From Streptomyces sp. NBC_00775 (GTDB lineage: Bacteria; Actinomycetota; Actinomycetes; Streptomycetales; Streptomycetaceae), in the NCBI RefSeq assembly GCF_036347135.1, contig NZ_CP108938.1, positions 3,472,001 to 3,536,000 on the forward strand: a stretch of 64,000 nucleotides of DNA, given 5' to 3'. The notes below the pieces were generated by a model that saw nothing but the letters and a program-made list of their open reading frames with translations, made no database searches and was not told the DNA's origin. Below, one piece after another: positions 45,746-53,957 of the stretch. A program made the position numbers and the translations under genes. Each line of letters opens with the position of its first letter. Within the stretch, counting starts at the first letter, position 1.

Positions 45746-46435
45746 TTACACCCCCTCGGGCAGCAACGGCTCCACGTTCGGGTCCCAGACGACCGAGATG
45801 TTGAAATGCAGGTGCCGGATCTTCAGGAACATCCGGGAATAGAGAGCGACGAACATCTCCGGGCCGCGGGCCGTCGTGATGTCGCCGAGGTCGAAAATGG
45901 TGTCCTCGGCCCAGCCGAACTGGCCCAGCAGAGACGCGACCTGGTCCTTCGCGGACCGGTCGTCTCCGCTGACGAAGACATTGTGGTGACCGGAGAGCAG
46001 TTTCGGGTTCACCATGATGTCGCAGTTCATGGTGTTGAGGGTCTTCACCACCCGCGCCGACGGATAACGGCGCTGAATGCGTTCGCCGAGGCTGTCGTCG
46101 TTGAGAATGCCGAGCGAGGGCGGTTCCGTCTCGCTGGTGATCACCAACGGGTTCGCGACATCCATGATGATCTTGCCGTCCAGGTTGTCCTCACCGGCGG
46201 CTTCCAGCACGTCGAGCGAGATGATGCCCCGAGTGGCGTTCACGACGACGGAGCCGAAGGCGGCGGCGTCGGCGAACGTACCGCCGCTCGCCGCCTCACC
46301 GTTCTCCTCGACCCACTTCAGCAGACTCTCGTTGTCCGAGGTCCGCGATCCCAGACGCACTTCATGTCCGACTTCCACCAGGCGAGTAGCTATGGCCTTT
46401 CCGACCATTCCAGTGCCCAATACGCCGATGCGCAT
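45746..46435 (-). CDS. NADP/F420-dependent oxidoreductase-like protein
   Basis: The 229-residue protein starts MRIGVLGTGMVGKAIATRLVEVGHEVRLGSR, a nucleotide loop of the F420-dependent NADP reductase and DP-binding family, followed by FADAAAFGSVVVNATRG, IIMDVANPL and VVKTLNTMNC. F420H2:NADP reductases move hydride between F420 and NADPH; other members are not F420 enzymes, so cofactor is uncertain. ATG 46435 with GGAAGGA upstream replaces a longer frame from 46525. The gene overlaps no neighbour and is divergent from the aldo-keto reductase. Confidence 0.85.
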   Translation of the reverse strand: MRIGVLGTGMVGKAIATRLVEVGHEVRLGSRTSDNESLLKWVEENGEAASGGTFADAAAFGSVVVNATRGIISLDVLEAAGEDNLDGKIIMDVANPLVITSETEPPSLGILNDDSLGERIQRRYPSARVVKTLNTMNCDIMVNPKLLSGHHNVFVSGDDRSAKDQVASLLGQFGWAEDTIFDLGDITTARGPEMFVALYSRMFLKIRHLHFNISVVWDPNVEPLLPEGV

Positions 46436-46745
46436 GCTATGCATCCTTCCGGTTGTCCGGCATACGAAGGCGATATCGCCCGCTCCTATTGCTAGCACCG
46501 GAAATTCGAGGCCGTCGCCGGTCACGGCGACCGGGCGGGAACTGCGTCAAGTCGTGCCCGGTGCTTCCTGAGGACGCCCGCGCGCGAGGCTGCGACGGAT
46601 GGTGCGTCGGCGCACTCCCACGGGGCCCCCAAGGGCCTATCGGGCGGTACGACCTGACACAGTGCCGTCTCCTCCCGCGGCGCTACGCGTGTCGCGGCAG
46701 TTCAGCCGCCTAGCATGCGGCCGAGTTCTACTGAGGAGGACAGAC
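46436..46745. promoter_or_regulatory. 310-base divergent promoter region
   Basis: No convincing coding frame occurs between the F420-oxidoreductase-like gene and the aldo-keto reductase gene. A perfect 12-base palindrome GGCGATATCGCC lies at 46469-46480, 34 bases from the first start, and could be an operator. The middle is G/C-rich with no other clear element. Confidence 0.45.
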
Positions 46746-47771
46746 ATGCTCTATCAACTGCTGGGGCAGACGGGGCTTCGGGTGTCCGAACTGTTCCTCG
46801 GCGCCATGACGTTCCACGGGCGGGACCGCGACGACACCGCGCACAAGGAATACGCACGCATCGTCGAAACCTACGCACAGGCCGGCGGAAATGTCATCGA
46901 CACCGCGGTCAATTACGGCGAAGGGGAGAGCGAGGAGATTCTCGGCGAGTTACTCCAGAAGGACCGTGACCGCTTTGTGCTGTCCACCAAGTACACGCTC
47001 TACCGTGACGCGTCCGACCCCAATGCCTCCGGAAATCACCGGAAGAATCTGAAACTCTCGCTGGAAACCAGCCTTCGCCGGCTGCGGACCGACTACATCG
47101 ACCTCTACTGGGTGCACATCTGGGACCGGAACACACCGCTCGAAGAGACGATGCGCGCCCTCGACGACGTCGTCCGCTCGGGCAAGGTCCTCTACCTCGG
47201 TATCTCCGACACCCCCGCCTGGGTGGTAGCGCGGGCCAACACACTGGCCCAGCAGCACGGCTGGACTCCCTTCTCGGCGATCCAGGTGCCGTACAACCTG
47301 CTCAACCGTGACATCGAACGCGAGTTGCTGCCCATGGCCGAGGCGACCGGGCTGTCCGTCGCGGGGTGGGGCCCGCTGGCGAGCGGCGCCCTCTCCGGCA
47401 AGTACACGCGCCCGAACGGCCGGCCCACGGGCAGGACCCGGATGTCCGCGCAGGACCTCAGCCCGCGCGACCGTGCCGTGGCGGAGGCCGTGGCCGAGGT
47501 CGCGGACGAGGTGGGCGCCACGCCCTCGCAGGTGGCGATCGCCTGGACCCGGGCCCGCTCCACGGCCGTCCATCCGATCGTGGGTGTCCGCACCGTCGAC
47601 CAGCTCACCGACAACCTGGACGCGACCGGGGTCTCGCTCTCCGCCGAGCAGCTGGCCAGGCTGGAGGCGCCGACCGGGTTCAGCCGCGGCTTCCCGCTGG
47701 ACTTCATCGACTCGACGGCCCAGTGGGTCTACGGCACGGTGGGCCCCCGGGTCGTCCCCCGGAGCCGCTGA
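46746..47771 (+). CDS. Aldo-keto reductase
   Basis: The 341-residue NADPH-dependent reductase has the (beta/alpha)8 barrel of the AKR family. The catalytic tetrad is in VIDTAVNYGEGESEEILG (Asp and Tyr), LSTKY (Lys) and LYWVHIWD (His). C-terminal cofactor residues are in HPIVGVRTVDQLTDN. ATG 46746 with GAGGAGG nine bases upstream starts the gene. A strong hairpin follows its stop. The carbonyl substrate is unknown; SnoaL-like and tautomerase neighbours suggest small oxo-compound tailoring. Confidence 0.93.
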   Translation: MLYQLLGQTGLRVSELFLGAMTFHGRDRDDTAHKEYARIVETYAQAGGNVIDTAVNYGEGESEEILGELLQKDRDRFVLSTKYTLYRDASDPNASGNHRKNLKLSLETSLRRLRTDYIDLYWVHIWDRNTPLEETMRALDDVVRSGKVLYLGISDTPAWVVARANTLAQQHGWTPFSAIQVPYNLLNRDIERELLPMAEATGLSVAGWGPLASGALSGKYTRPNGRPTGRTRMSAQDLSPRDRAVAEAVAEVADEVGATPSQVAIAWTRARSTAVHPIVGVRTVDQLTDNLDATGVSLSAEQLARLEAPTGFSRGFPLDFIDSTAQWVYGTVGPRVVPRSR

Positions 47772-47781
47772 CCACACGCGG

Positions 47782-47817
47782 CGGTGGGCCGGGAGGGATG
47801 TCCCTCCCGGCCCACCG
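47782..47817. terminator. Bidirectional terminator after the aldo-keto reductase
   Basis: A perfect 17-base stem (47782-47798 and 47801-47817, starting CGGTGGGCC) with a TG loop follows the aldo-keto reductase stop by 10 bases. It also lies beyond the convergent tautomerase gene's stop at 47855. Confidence 0.92.
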
Positions 47818-47854
47818 TCCGGCCGCCCGCGCCCCGCGAGTGCGGCCGCGCCGC

Positions 47855-48487
47855 TCAGGCGAAGAACTCGTTGTACTCGGTGGTCCCGGTGCCGAAGATC
47901 GATCCACGACCCTCGACGATCTTGCCGTCCCGCCAGCGCATGACGTGCACCACGTCGATGTCGAGCTTGCGGGAGGTGTCACCGGCCCGGGTGGCGGTGT
48001 TGTGGGTCAGGTCGACGCTGATGTCGCCCTTGACCAGGGTGTTCGAACGCTCCATGGCGAAGGAGTTGTCGGCGAGCGCGCCCACCTCGCCCATGAAGGC
48101 GAGGAAGGTGTCGAGTCCCTCCTTGAGGCCCGAGACCGGCGCCTCGCCCGGGACCAGCCACGTCATGTCGGCATCCCAGTACTTGTCGATCTGGGCACGG
48201 TCGCCGCTCGCCAGCGCCTCATAGGCGGCGATCACGCGGGCCTCGTCGAGGCGGTTGGCTATCTGCTGGTTGGAGATGGCCTTGCCGCCGGCCACCATCT
48301 CCTGGTCCGCGACGACACCGCCGATGGACCAGGAGCCGGGCTTCACTTCCCGGATGAGGGAGAAGATGTTCGGCTTGGTGATCTCACCGAAGACATTGAC
48401 GACTACGTCGGCGAGCTTGGTGATGACATCCGACTTCTGCTCGTCGTCGGCGAATCCCTCGACCAGGGTCAGCTCGATGATGGGCAT
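47855..48487 (-). CDS. Tautomerase-SnoaL fusion protein
   Basis: This 210-residue protein joins two domains. The N-terminus MPIIELTLVEGFADDEQKSD with Pro right after the initiator Met is the 4-oxalocrotonate tautomerase pattern, where Pro1 is the base (residues 2 to about 62). Residues about 75-205 form an NTF2/SnoaL-like domain (VIAAYEALASGDRAQIDKYWDADMTWLVPGEAPVSGLKEG). Tautomerases usually act as oligomers of single small subunits, so the fusion suggests channelling of a keto-enol intermediate into a cyclase or isomerase step. ATG 48487 starts it. It lies 50 bases upstream of another SnoaL gene's 3' end in the same direction. Confidence 0.83.
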   Translation of the reverse strand: MPIIELTLVEGFADDEQKSDVITKLADVVVNVFGEITKPNIFSLIREVKPGSWSIGGVVADQEMVAGGKAISNQQIANRLDEARVIAAYEALASGDRAQIDKYWDADMTWLVPGEAPVSGLKEGLDTFLAFMGEVGALADNSFAMERSNTLVKGDISVDLTHNTATRAGDTSRKLDIDVVHVMRWRDGKIVEGRGSIFGTGTTEYNEFFA

Positions 48488-48537
48488 GTGTGTCTCCTGT
48501 CTGCGTTCCGACCTATGGGTGCGGGCCTGCTACTTGG

Positions 48538-48984
48538 CTACTTGGCCCACCTGTCCGGAATGGGGGCGAGGTCGTAGGCGGCCCAGAAGAAGTTGTCGGC
48601 CGCGTACTGGTCGCTCATATAGACCTGGACTTCCGCGATACGCCCGTCACGAATGCGGTAGTGGGTGCAGTTCAACGCGTCGAGGGTGGCGCCCCGGGAC
48701 TCTCCGTATCCGCGGTGCACCTCGACCACGGTGTCGTCGCCCCATGCGTCGATCCGAACGATGTCGACCTTGATTCCCGAGTTCACGAGGCCGCCGAAAA
48801 AGGCGATGACCTCGTCCGGCCCCTGTTTGACCCCGCCCACCGGATTGCGTCCGGGCAACGTCCACACGAGGTCCGCCGCGAAGACTTCTTCCTTCAGGAG
48901 GCTCAGGTCTCCGGTGTTGAAGAGCTCATACATCCGCTCGACCAGCGCCACATTCCGCTTGGCCGGCTCATCTTCGTGCGGCAC
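48538..48984 (-). CDS. SnoaL-like NTF2-fold protein
   Basis: The 148-residue protein has ALVERMYELFNTGDLSLLKEEVFAADLVWTLPGRNPVGGVKQG and HYRIRDGRIAEVQVYMSDQYAADNFFW, the ketosteroid-isomerase/SnoaL pattern. GTG 48984 is chosen because AAGGGAG lies seven bases upstream and the family pattern starts soon after; longer frames to 49146 exist. It precedes the tautomerase fusion gene on the same strand by 50 bases, so the two are likely co-transcribed and may act on one substrate. Confidence 0.8.
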   Translation of the reverse strand: MPHEDEPAKRNVALVERMYELFNTGDLSLLKEEVFAADLVWTLPGRNPVGGVKQGPDEVIAFFGGLVNSGIKVDIVRIDAWGDDTVVEVHRGYGESRGATLDALNCTHYRIRDGRIAEVQVYMSDQYAADNFFWAAYDLAPIPDRWAK

Positions 48985-49103
48985 AGCATCTCCCTTCGGC
49001 ACTGCGGTGTTCTCCCGTTCAGCAGTGAACGTCCGGAGTCCGCCGTACCGCGACAACTTGAAAGTGCTTGCCCCACACTTCCGGGAGTCGACAATGCGTA
49101 CGG

Positions 49104-49142
49104 CTGAGGCCCGGCCCCTCCGGAAAGGGGACCGGGCCTCAG
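49104..49142. terminator. Terminator after the FxsT gene
   Basis: CTGAGGCCCGG-CCCCT and AGGGG-A-CCGGGCCTCAG form a 16-pair stem with one bulged base and a 6-base loop, 19 bases beyond the stop of the minus-strand gene at 49161. It marks the 3' border of the FxSxx-type cluster. Confidence 0.85.
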
Positions 49143-49160
49143 TCACAGACGGCGGAATTC

Positions 49161-52100
49161 TCAGGTCGACTGGGGTTCGAAGTCCCAGTAGGGCCGGTTG
49201 CGGGAGCGCGCCGAGATGGTGTGGACGTGCTGTTCGCCCAGGGTGGCGGCGAGGTCGGAGAGGGCCTCCTGCTCGACCTTCTCGGCCTGCTGACGGTCCC
49301 GCAGGGCGCGCAGGTCGGCGGCGAGGGCGACGCGGGCGGACAGGGTCAGCGGGTGAGTGCGGCCGAGTGCCTCGGTGGCCCGGGCGACCGCCTGCTTGCT
49401 GAGCGTGGCCGCCCCCTCGGGGTCGCCGACAAGGTTGCGCAGGGCGGCGGCGTTGATGGCGCAGCTCAGCGTCCAGGGGTGGCGCTCCCCCACCGCCTCG
49501 GTCATGTCGGCCAGCGACTGTTCGATGAGGACATGGGCGTGGTCCCGTTCGCCGACGCTGCGCAGCACCAGGGCGTGGTTGGCGCGGACACCGGCGATGT
49601 AGGGATGCCCCTCGGCGAGCATCACTTCGTAGCGGGCGACGACGGACTCGCCGAGCTCCCGCGCCTGGTCGATGTCACCGTGCTCCCGCGCGAAGCAGCT
49701 GGTGCTGGTCGCGAACCTCAGCGTCTGCGGGTCCGCCTCGCCCAGCACGCGCTCGCAGCGCTCCAGTACGCGGGCGAGCATCGGTCCCGCCGCGGCACGG
49801 TCGCCGGTGCGGTAGCGGCACAGGGCCAGGTTGTGCTCGGCGTCCAGGGTCTGCGGCCGGTCCTCACCCATGACGATGCGGTTCTCCCGCACGTTCTTCG
49901 TCTGGATCGACGTGGCCTCGGTGTAGCGGCCCAGCAGACGCAGGTCCGTGGCGTAGGAGTTCTCCGAGTTGAGCGTCCAGGGGTGCCGGGCCCGCAGCAG
50001 CAGGCGGCGTGCCTCCATGGTCTGCCGGTCGGCGTTCAGCGCCTCCCCGTAGCGGCCGAGTAGCCGCAGCGACACCGCCAGGTTGTTCTGGGCCCCCTGG
50101 GTGCGCGAGTCCTGTTCGCCGAGGAGGTCGCGGTAGGTGACGAGGAGCTGCTGGGAGAGCTCCAGCGCCTCGCCGTAGCGGGCCAGGCCGCGCAGGTCGG
50201 CGGCGAGGCCGCCGACCGCGCGCGAGTAGTCCAGGTCGTGCTCGCCGCGTTGCTCGCGCAGATGGTCGACGGCGGCGCGCTCGATCGTCTCGGTGCGCTG
50301 GTAGTCGCCGACCGCGCGCAGCAGGTTGGCGTAGTGGTGGGTCAGCTCCCAGATCCTCGGGTGGCTCTCGCCCAGCAGCGTCCGCCAGGCCTTCAGAGCG
50401 CGTTCGCCGAGCTTGATGCCCGCACGGTACTCGCCGGAAATGTACATGTAGCGCAGGCAGTTGAAGACCAGCGACTGCACCGCCGGGTCCTTGCTCTGCA
50501 GTACGTCGGCGTGCTTCAGATGCGGCACGATCTCCGCGTAGCCGGTCCACAGCCGGGTGTCCGTGGGCCGCCGTGGATCGGCCGCGGCCAGCGCCCGGCG
50601 GACCACCTCGATGAACTCGCCGCGGTCCTCGTCGGGCATGTCCTTGCGGACGATCTGGTGGACCATGCGGTGGAGGTAGAGGGACTCACCGGAGGACGTG
50701 ATCTCGTCGGTGGCGGTCTCGTGGGACTCCAGGCGGACGACCGAGTACTGGCGGAGCTGGTTGATCGCCTTGTTCCACAGGAGCGGGTCGTTGAGCAGCC
50801 CCGCGATCTGTTCGGGCAGCTCGTCGTGCGGCATCTCCTTCAGGAGGCGTACGGGGATGAAGCCCGGCGCGAAGAAGGTGCACAGGCGGAGCAGGTCGAC
50901 GGACTCCGGGACGGTGTCGCGGAGCTTGTTCAGCAGTATCGACCAGGCGGTCTGGAAGGCGACCGGGAAGTCGGCGGAGATCTTGACGACGTCCTGGTCG
51001 ATGCCGCCCTCCAGGAGGGCGATGTACTCCTGGACGGACAGGTCCGAGTCGTTGAGCCAGCCCGCCGTCTGGTCGAGCAGCAGCGGCAGGTCCTCCAGCG
51101 CTTCGGCGAGCTGGTCGGCCTCGGGCTCGCTGAGGCGGGGCGCCCGGCGGCGGATGAAGGCGACCGACTCGTCGCGGTCGTAGACCGGCACTTCCAGCAG
51201 CTTGCTGTTGTGCTCGCTCCACTCGGGGTTGCGCGAGGTGATCAGAACATGGCTGGGTCCGGTGGGGACGAGGTCGTAGATCTGGTCCGGCTCGTCCGCG
51301 CCGTCCAGGATCAGCAGCCAGCGGGCGTACGGGTCGCCGCGCCGCAGCGAGTCCCGCACGGCGCGCAGCCGCTCGCCGTACTCGGCGCCTGTCGAGAGGC
51401 CCAACTGCGGGGCCAGTTCGGCCAGTCGGCGCCGGTAGGTGACCCGCTTCTCCGAGTTGACCCACCACACCACGTCGTACTCGGAACCGAAGCGGTACAC
51501 GTACTCCGCGGCGAGCTGTGTCTTGCCCACGCCCGACATGCCGTACAGGGTGACCACGCCGGCGCCCGGCTCGGCGCTCTGGAGCAGGTGGTAGGCGTCG
51601 TTCAGCAGGGGCTCGCGGCCGGTGAAGCGGGTGTTGCGGCGGGGCACTCCGCCCCACACCTCGGGCATGGCGGCCGGGAAGCGGGGGCCCCGGCGGGTGC
51701 CTTCGGCGGACTCCGGGAGGGGGTCGGCGGGCAGGTCGAGGCGGTCCAGGACGCGCCGCTCGGCCTCGTCGGCACCCATGTTGTTCAGCTCGACCGCGCC
51801 GAGCACGGTGGTGGCGGTCGGCACCGGGACGGTGGTGACGGAGACGGCCGCGAAACGGGTCGGGTCGGGGGCGATGACCTCGCGCAGCGCGCTGTTCCAC
51901 TCGTCGTGGGTGCGCGGGCCCAGCTGGAAGTACCACTCACTGACGATGATCAGGATCCGGCCCTGGGCGAGCATCAGGTCGCGCAGCAGGTCCACGAGCG
52001 GCACTTCGGCCGGGGAATCCCAGCGCTGGTACACGACGCGATGGCCACGCCGCTCCAGACGGTCCCCGATCCAGGCCGCCCAGGCCCGGTTGAAACCGGC

Positions 52101-52172
52101 GAAGCTGATCGTGACGGTCTGCCTCGCGGCCCCCCTCTCGGTTGGCCCGACCGGCGTACGAGCTCCAGACAT
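49161..52172 (-). CDS. fxsT: TIR/NB-ARC/TPR protein of an FxSxx-COOH system (FxsT)
   Basis: The 1003-residue protein has an N-terminal TIR-like domain (about 18-145: VTISFAGFNRAWAAWIGDRL, ILIIVSEWYF, DEWNSAL), an NB-ARC ATPase with Walker A GMSGVGKT at 211-218 and Walker B WLLILDGADEPDQ, and about a dozen C-terminal TPR repeats (LLGRYGEALNADRQTMEARR and similar). Such STAND proteins oligomerise after recognising a signal. ATG 52172 has GGGAGG seven bases upstream; the frame extends to 52190. It is the last gene of the cluster, 255 bases from the next, with a terminator after it. The 'FxSxx-COOH system TPR' family is the best match; a separate FxsC gene is not seen. Confidence 0.85.
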   Translation of the reverse strand: MSGARTPVGPTERGAARQTVTISFAGFNRAWAAWIGDRLERRGHRVVYQRWDSPAEVPLVDLLRDLMLAQGRILIIVSEWYFQLGPRTHDEWNSALREVIAPDPTRFAAVSVTTVPVPTATTVLGAVELNNMGADEAERRVLDRLDLPADPLPESAEGTRRGPRFPAAMPEVWGGVPRRNTRFTGREPLLNDAYHLLQSAEPGAGVVTLYGMSGVGKTQLAAEYVYRFGSEYDVVWWVNSEKRVTYRRRLAELAPQLGLSTGAEYGERLRAVRDSLRRGDPYARWLLILDGADEPDQIYDLVPTGPSHVLITSRNPEWSEHNSKLLEVPVYDRDESVAFIRRRAPRLSEPEADQLAEALEDLPLLLDQTAGWLNDSDLSVQEYIALLEGGIDQDVVKISADFPVAFQTAWSILLNKLRDTVPESVDLLRLCTFFAPGFIPVRLLKEMPHDELPEQIAGLLNDPLLWNKAINQLRQYSVVRLESHETATDEITSSGESLYLHRMVHQIVRKDMPDEDRGEFIEVVRRALAAADPRRPTDTRLWTGYAEIVPHLKHADVLQSKDPAVQSLVFNCLRYMYISGEYRAGIKLGERALKAWRTLLGESHPRIWELTHHYANLLRAVGDYQRTETIERAAVDHLREQRGEHDLDYSRAVGGLAADLRGLARYGEALELSQQLLVTYRDLLGEQDSRTQGAQNNLAVSLRLLGRYGEALNADRQTMEARRLLLRARHPWTLNSENSYATDLRLLGRYTEATSIQTKNVRENRIVMGEDRPQTLDAEHNLALCRYRTGDRAAAGPMLARVLERCERVLGEADPQTLRFATSTSCFAREHGDIDQARELGESVVARYEVMLAEGHPYIAGVRANHALVLRSVGERDHAHVLIEQSLADMTEAVGERHPWTLSCAINAAALRNLVGDPEGAATLSKQAVARATEALGRTHPLTLSARVALAADLRALRDRQQAEKVEQEALSDLAATLGEQHVHTISARSRNRPYWDFEPQST

Positions 52173-52427
52173 GCAGCGGCCTCCCCGCACGTGATTTTAG
52201 AACCGGTGCGAGGTCCGGCGAAAGGCACTGACGGCTACCAGTCGCTTGCTCCACGGTTCCTTTTCATCCTGCTCAAGCGACGATCTTGGCGCACCGATCG
52301 CTCCGCGTCCGGGAACCCGCGACTTTCGGCGAGGATGGCTCAATCGCGCGGGTGGCGTGGCGCGTTCGGCGGGCGCACAGCGGGTTCGGCGGGCGCGCGT
52401 CGCGCCTCCGGTGGGCGCGCGCGGGTC

Positions 52428-53957
52428 TCACTCGCCCGGCGCGTGGCGCTGCGTCCACAGCGCGCGGGAGGCGCGTACGTACGCCTGGGCGCGCGCCGCC
52501 TGTCCGCGCGGCGCGGGATGGTCGGCCAGCCGTTCGTACACCGCGACCATCTGGTCGACGAACCGGCGCCCCTGCGCGGTGAGATCGCCCGATCCGACGA
52601 GGCTCGGCAGGACGGCGCCGACCTGCTCCCGGTAGCGCGCGTGCTGGGCCCAGGCGGCGTCGCGCCGGGCCGGATGGGTGGTGGCGAGGGCGCTGCGCTG
52701 GAAGAAGTCCGCCAGCGCGAGGTGGGAGTACGCGCCCTGCAACAGGCCGTCGTACGGTCGCGGGTCGGGCCGCCAGGGTGCGAAGTAGCGTGCCCCCGCG
52801 CCCGCGTGATGGAGCGTGAGCATGTCACTGAGTGCGGCCAGTTTGGTGTGCTGGAGTTCGTGCACCAGGGTGGCCGCGAACGTCGTGGCCGTGGCCGGGG
52901 TGCTGCTGAGGAGGGCGCCGAAGGCCTCCCGCCGGGTGCCGCTGCAACTGCCGGTGGTCCGGCCGCCGGGCGTCGAACCGGGTGGCGCGGACAGCGGAAC
53001 CAGACAGCGCAGCAGCACGACGGCCTCCGTGAGGCGGTGCTCGCCGCCGAGCCCGAGCACGGACGCGATGCCCGACCACGACTGCAGCCAGCGTTTGCGC
53101 TCGGCGTCGTCCAGGGTGACGGGTCCGCTGAGCTCGTGGTGGCGGGGACCGCCGCGCGCGGTGCGGTACGGGTCGAGGTCGTCCAGCGGTACGGGGCCGG
53201 AGCCGGGCAGCAGCCCGGGCAGGGCGTGCGCGGGTGTCCAGGCGGCGGCCTCGGACCAGGCGCCGACGCCGCCGCTCTGCAGGTGGACGACGACGTCCTT
53301 CGCACCGCGCTGCCGCAAGGTCAGGCTCTGCCGGCGGTGCACGACGTCGACCGGGGCGTCCCCGGGCGCGGCCGTGTGCAGTGCGCCGAGCGAGGGCAGC
53401 GTCAGCACTCCGTCGCGCGCGGTCAGCCGTACGGCGAAGGACACTCCGGCCCGGACGGCGGCCACGGCGGCGAGCGCCCCGAAGTGGGCGAGGTCGCGGG
53501 CCAGTTCGCGGGCCTCCCGCTCGCTGCGCGGCCCGGGTTCCCTGCGGAGGCCGCGCAGACAGTGCCGGGCCCAGGGGCCGACGAAGGGGTGCAGGACGAG
53601 GGCGCGGACCGGCGAGAGCGGAGGTCCGAGCCCCGTGCCGGCCGGCGGCGTCGGTGCCGGCGAACCGCCGTACGCGGCCGCGGGTGCCGCACCGCTCTCG
53701 TCCGCCCAGGCCGCCGGGCGGACGGGCGGCTCCATCCGGTCCGCCTCCTCCAGCAGCGCCCAGTCCTCCCCGAGCCGGTCCCGGGCGGCGGCGGAGCACA
53801 CCGTCGGGTCGGCCGCCGCCACCTCGTCGAGCACCGCGCGGAGCAGCAGCAGCCGCCGCGTGTGCTGGTCGCGTACGAGGAGCCCCAGGGTCTGGGGGCC
53901 GCCTTCGGTGCGGCCGAGTTCGGTCAGGGCCCGGTCCGGGACCGCCGGCAGGATCAC
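52428..53957 (-). CDS. HExxH-type putative peptide beta-hydroxylase
   Basis: The 509-residue protein has HELQH at 366-370, the HExxH metal motif of a family long annotated as peptide-modifying and now called 2-oxoglutarate-type HExxH peptide beta-hydroxylases. Otherwise it is helical and Arg/Ala-rich. GTG 53957, with GGAGG six bases upstream, overlaps the FxsB stop codon (GTGA), so the two are translated together. Its presumed substrate is the short precursor encoded at 55377. The surface position of the modified residue is unknown. Confidence 0.82.
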   Translation of the reverse strand: MILPAVPDRALTELGRTEGGPQTLGLLVRDQHTRRLLLLRAVLDEVAAADPTVCSAAARDRLGEDWALLEEADRMEPPVRPAAWADESGAAPAAAYGGSPAPTPPAGTGLGPPLSPVRALVLHPFVGPWARHCLRGLRREPGPRSEREARELARDLAHFGALAAVAAVRAGVSFAVRLTARDGVLTLPSLGALHTAAPGDAPVDVVHRRQSLTLRQRGAKDVVVHLQSGGVGAWSEAAAWTPAHALPGLLPGSGPVPLDDLDPYRTARGGPRHHELSGPVTLDDAERKRWLQSWSGIASVLGLGGEHRLTEAVVLLRCLVPLSAPPGSTPGGRTTGSCSGTRREAFGALLSSTPATATTFAATLVHELQHTKLAALSDMLTLHHAGAGARYFAPWRPDPRPYDGLLQGAYSHLALADFFQRSALATTHPARRDAAWAQHARYREQVGAVLPSLVGSGDLTAQGRRFVDQMVAVYERLADHPAPRGQAARAQAYVRASRALWTQRHAPGE

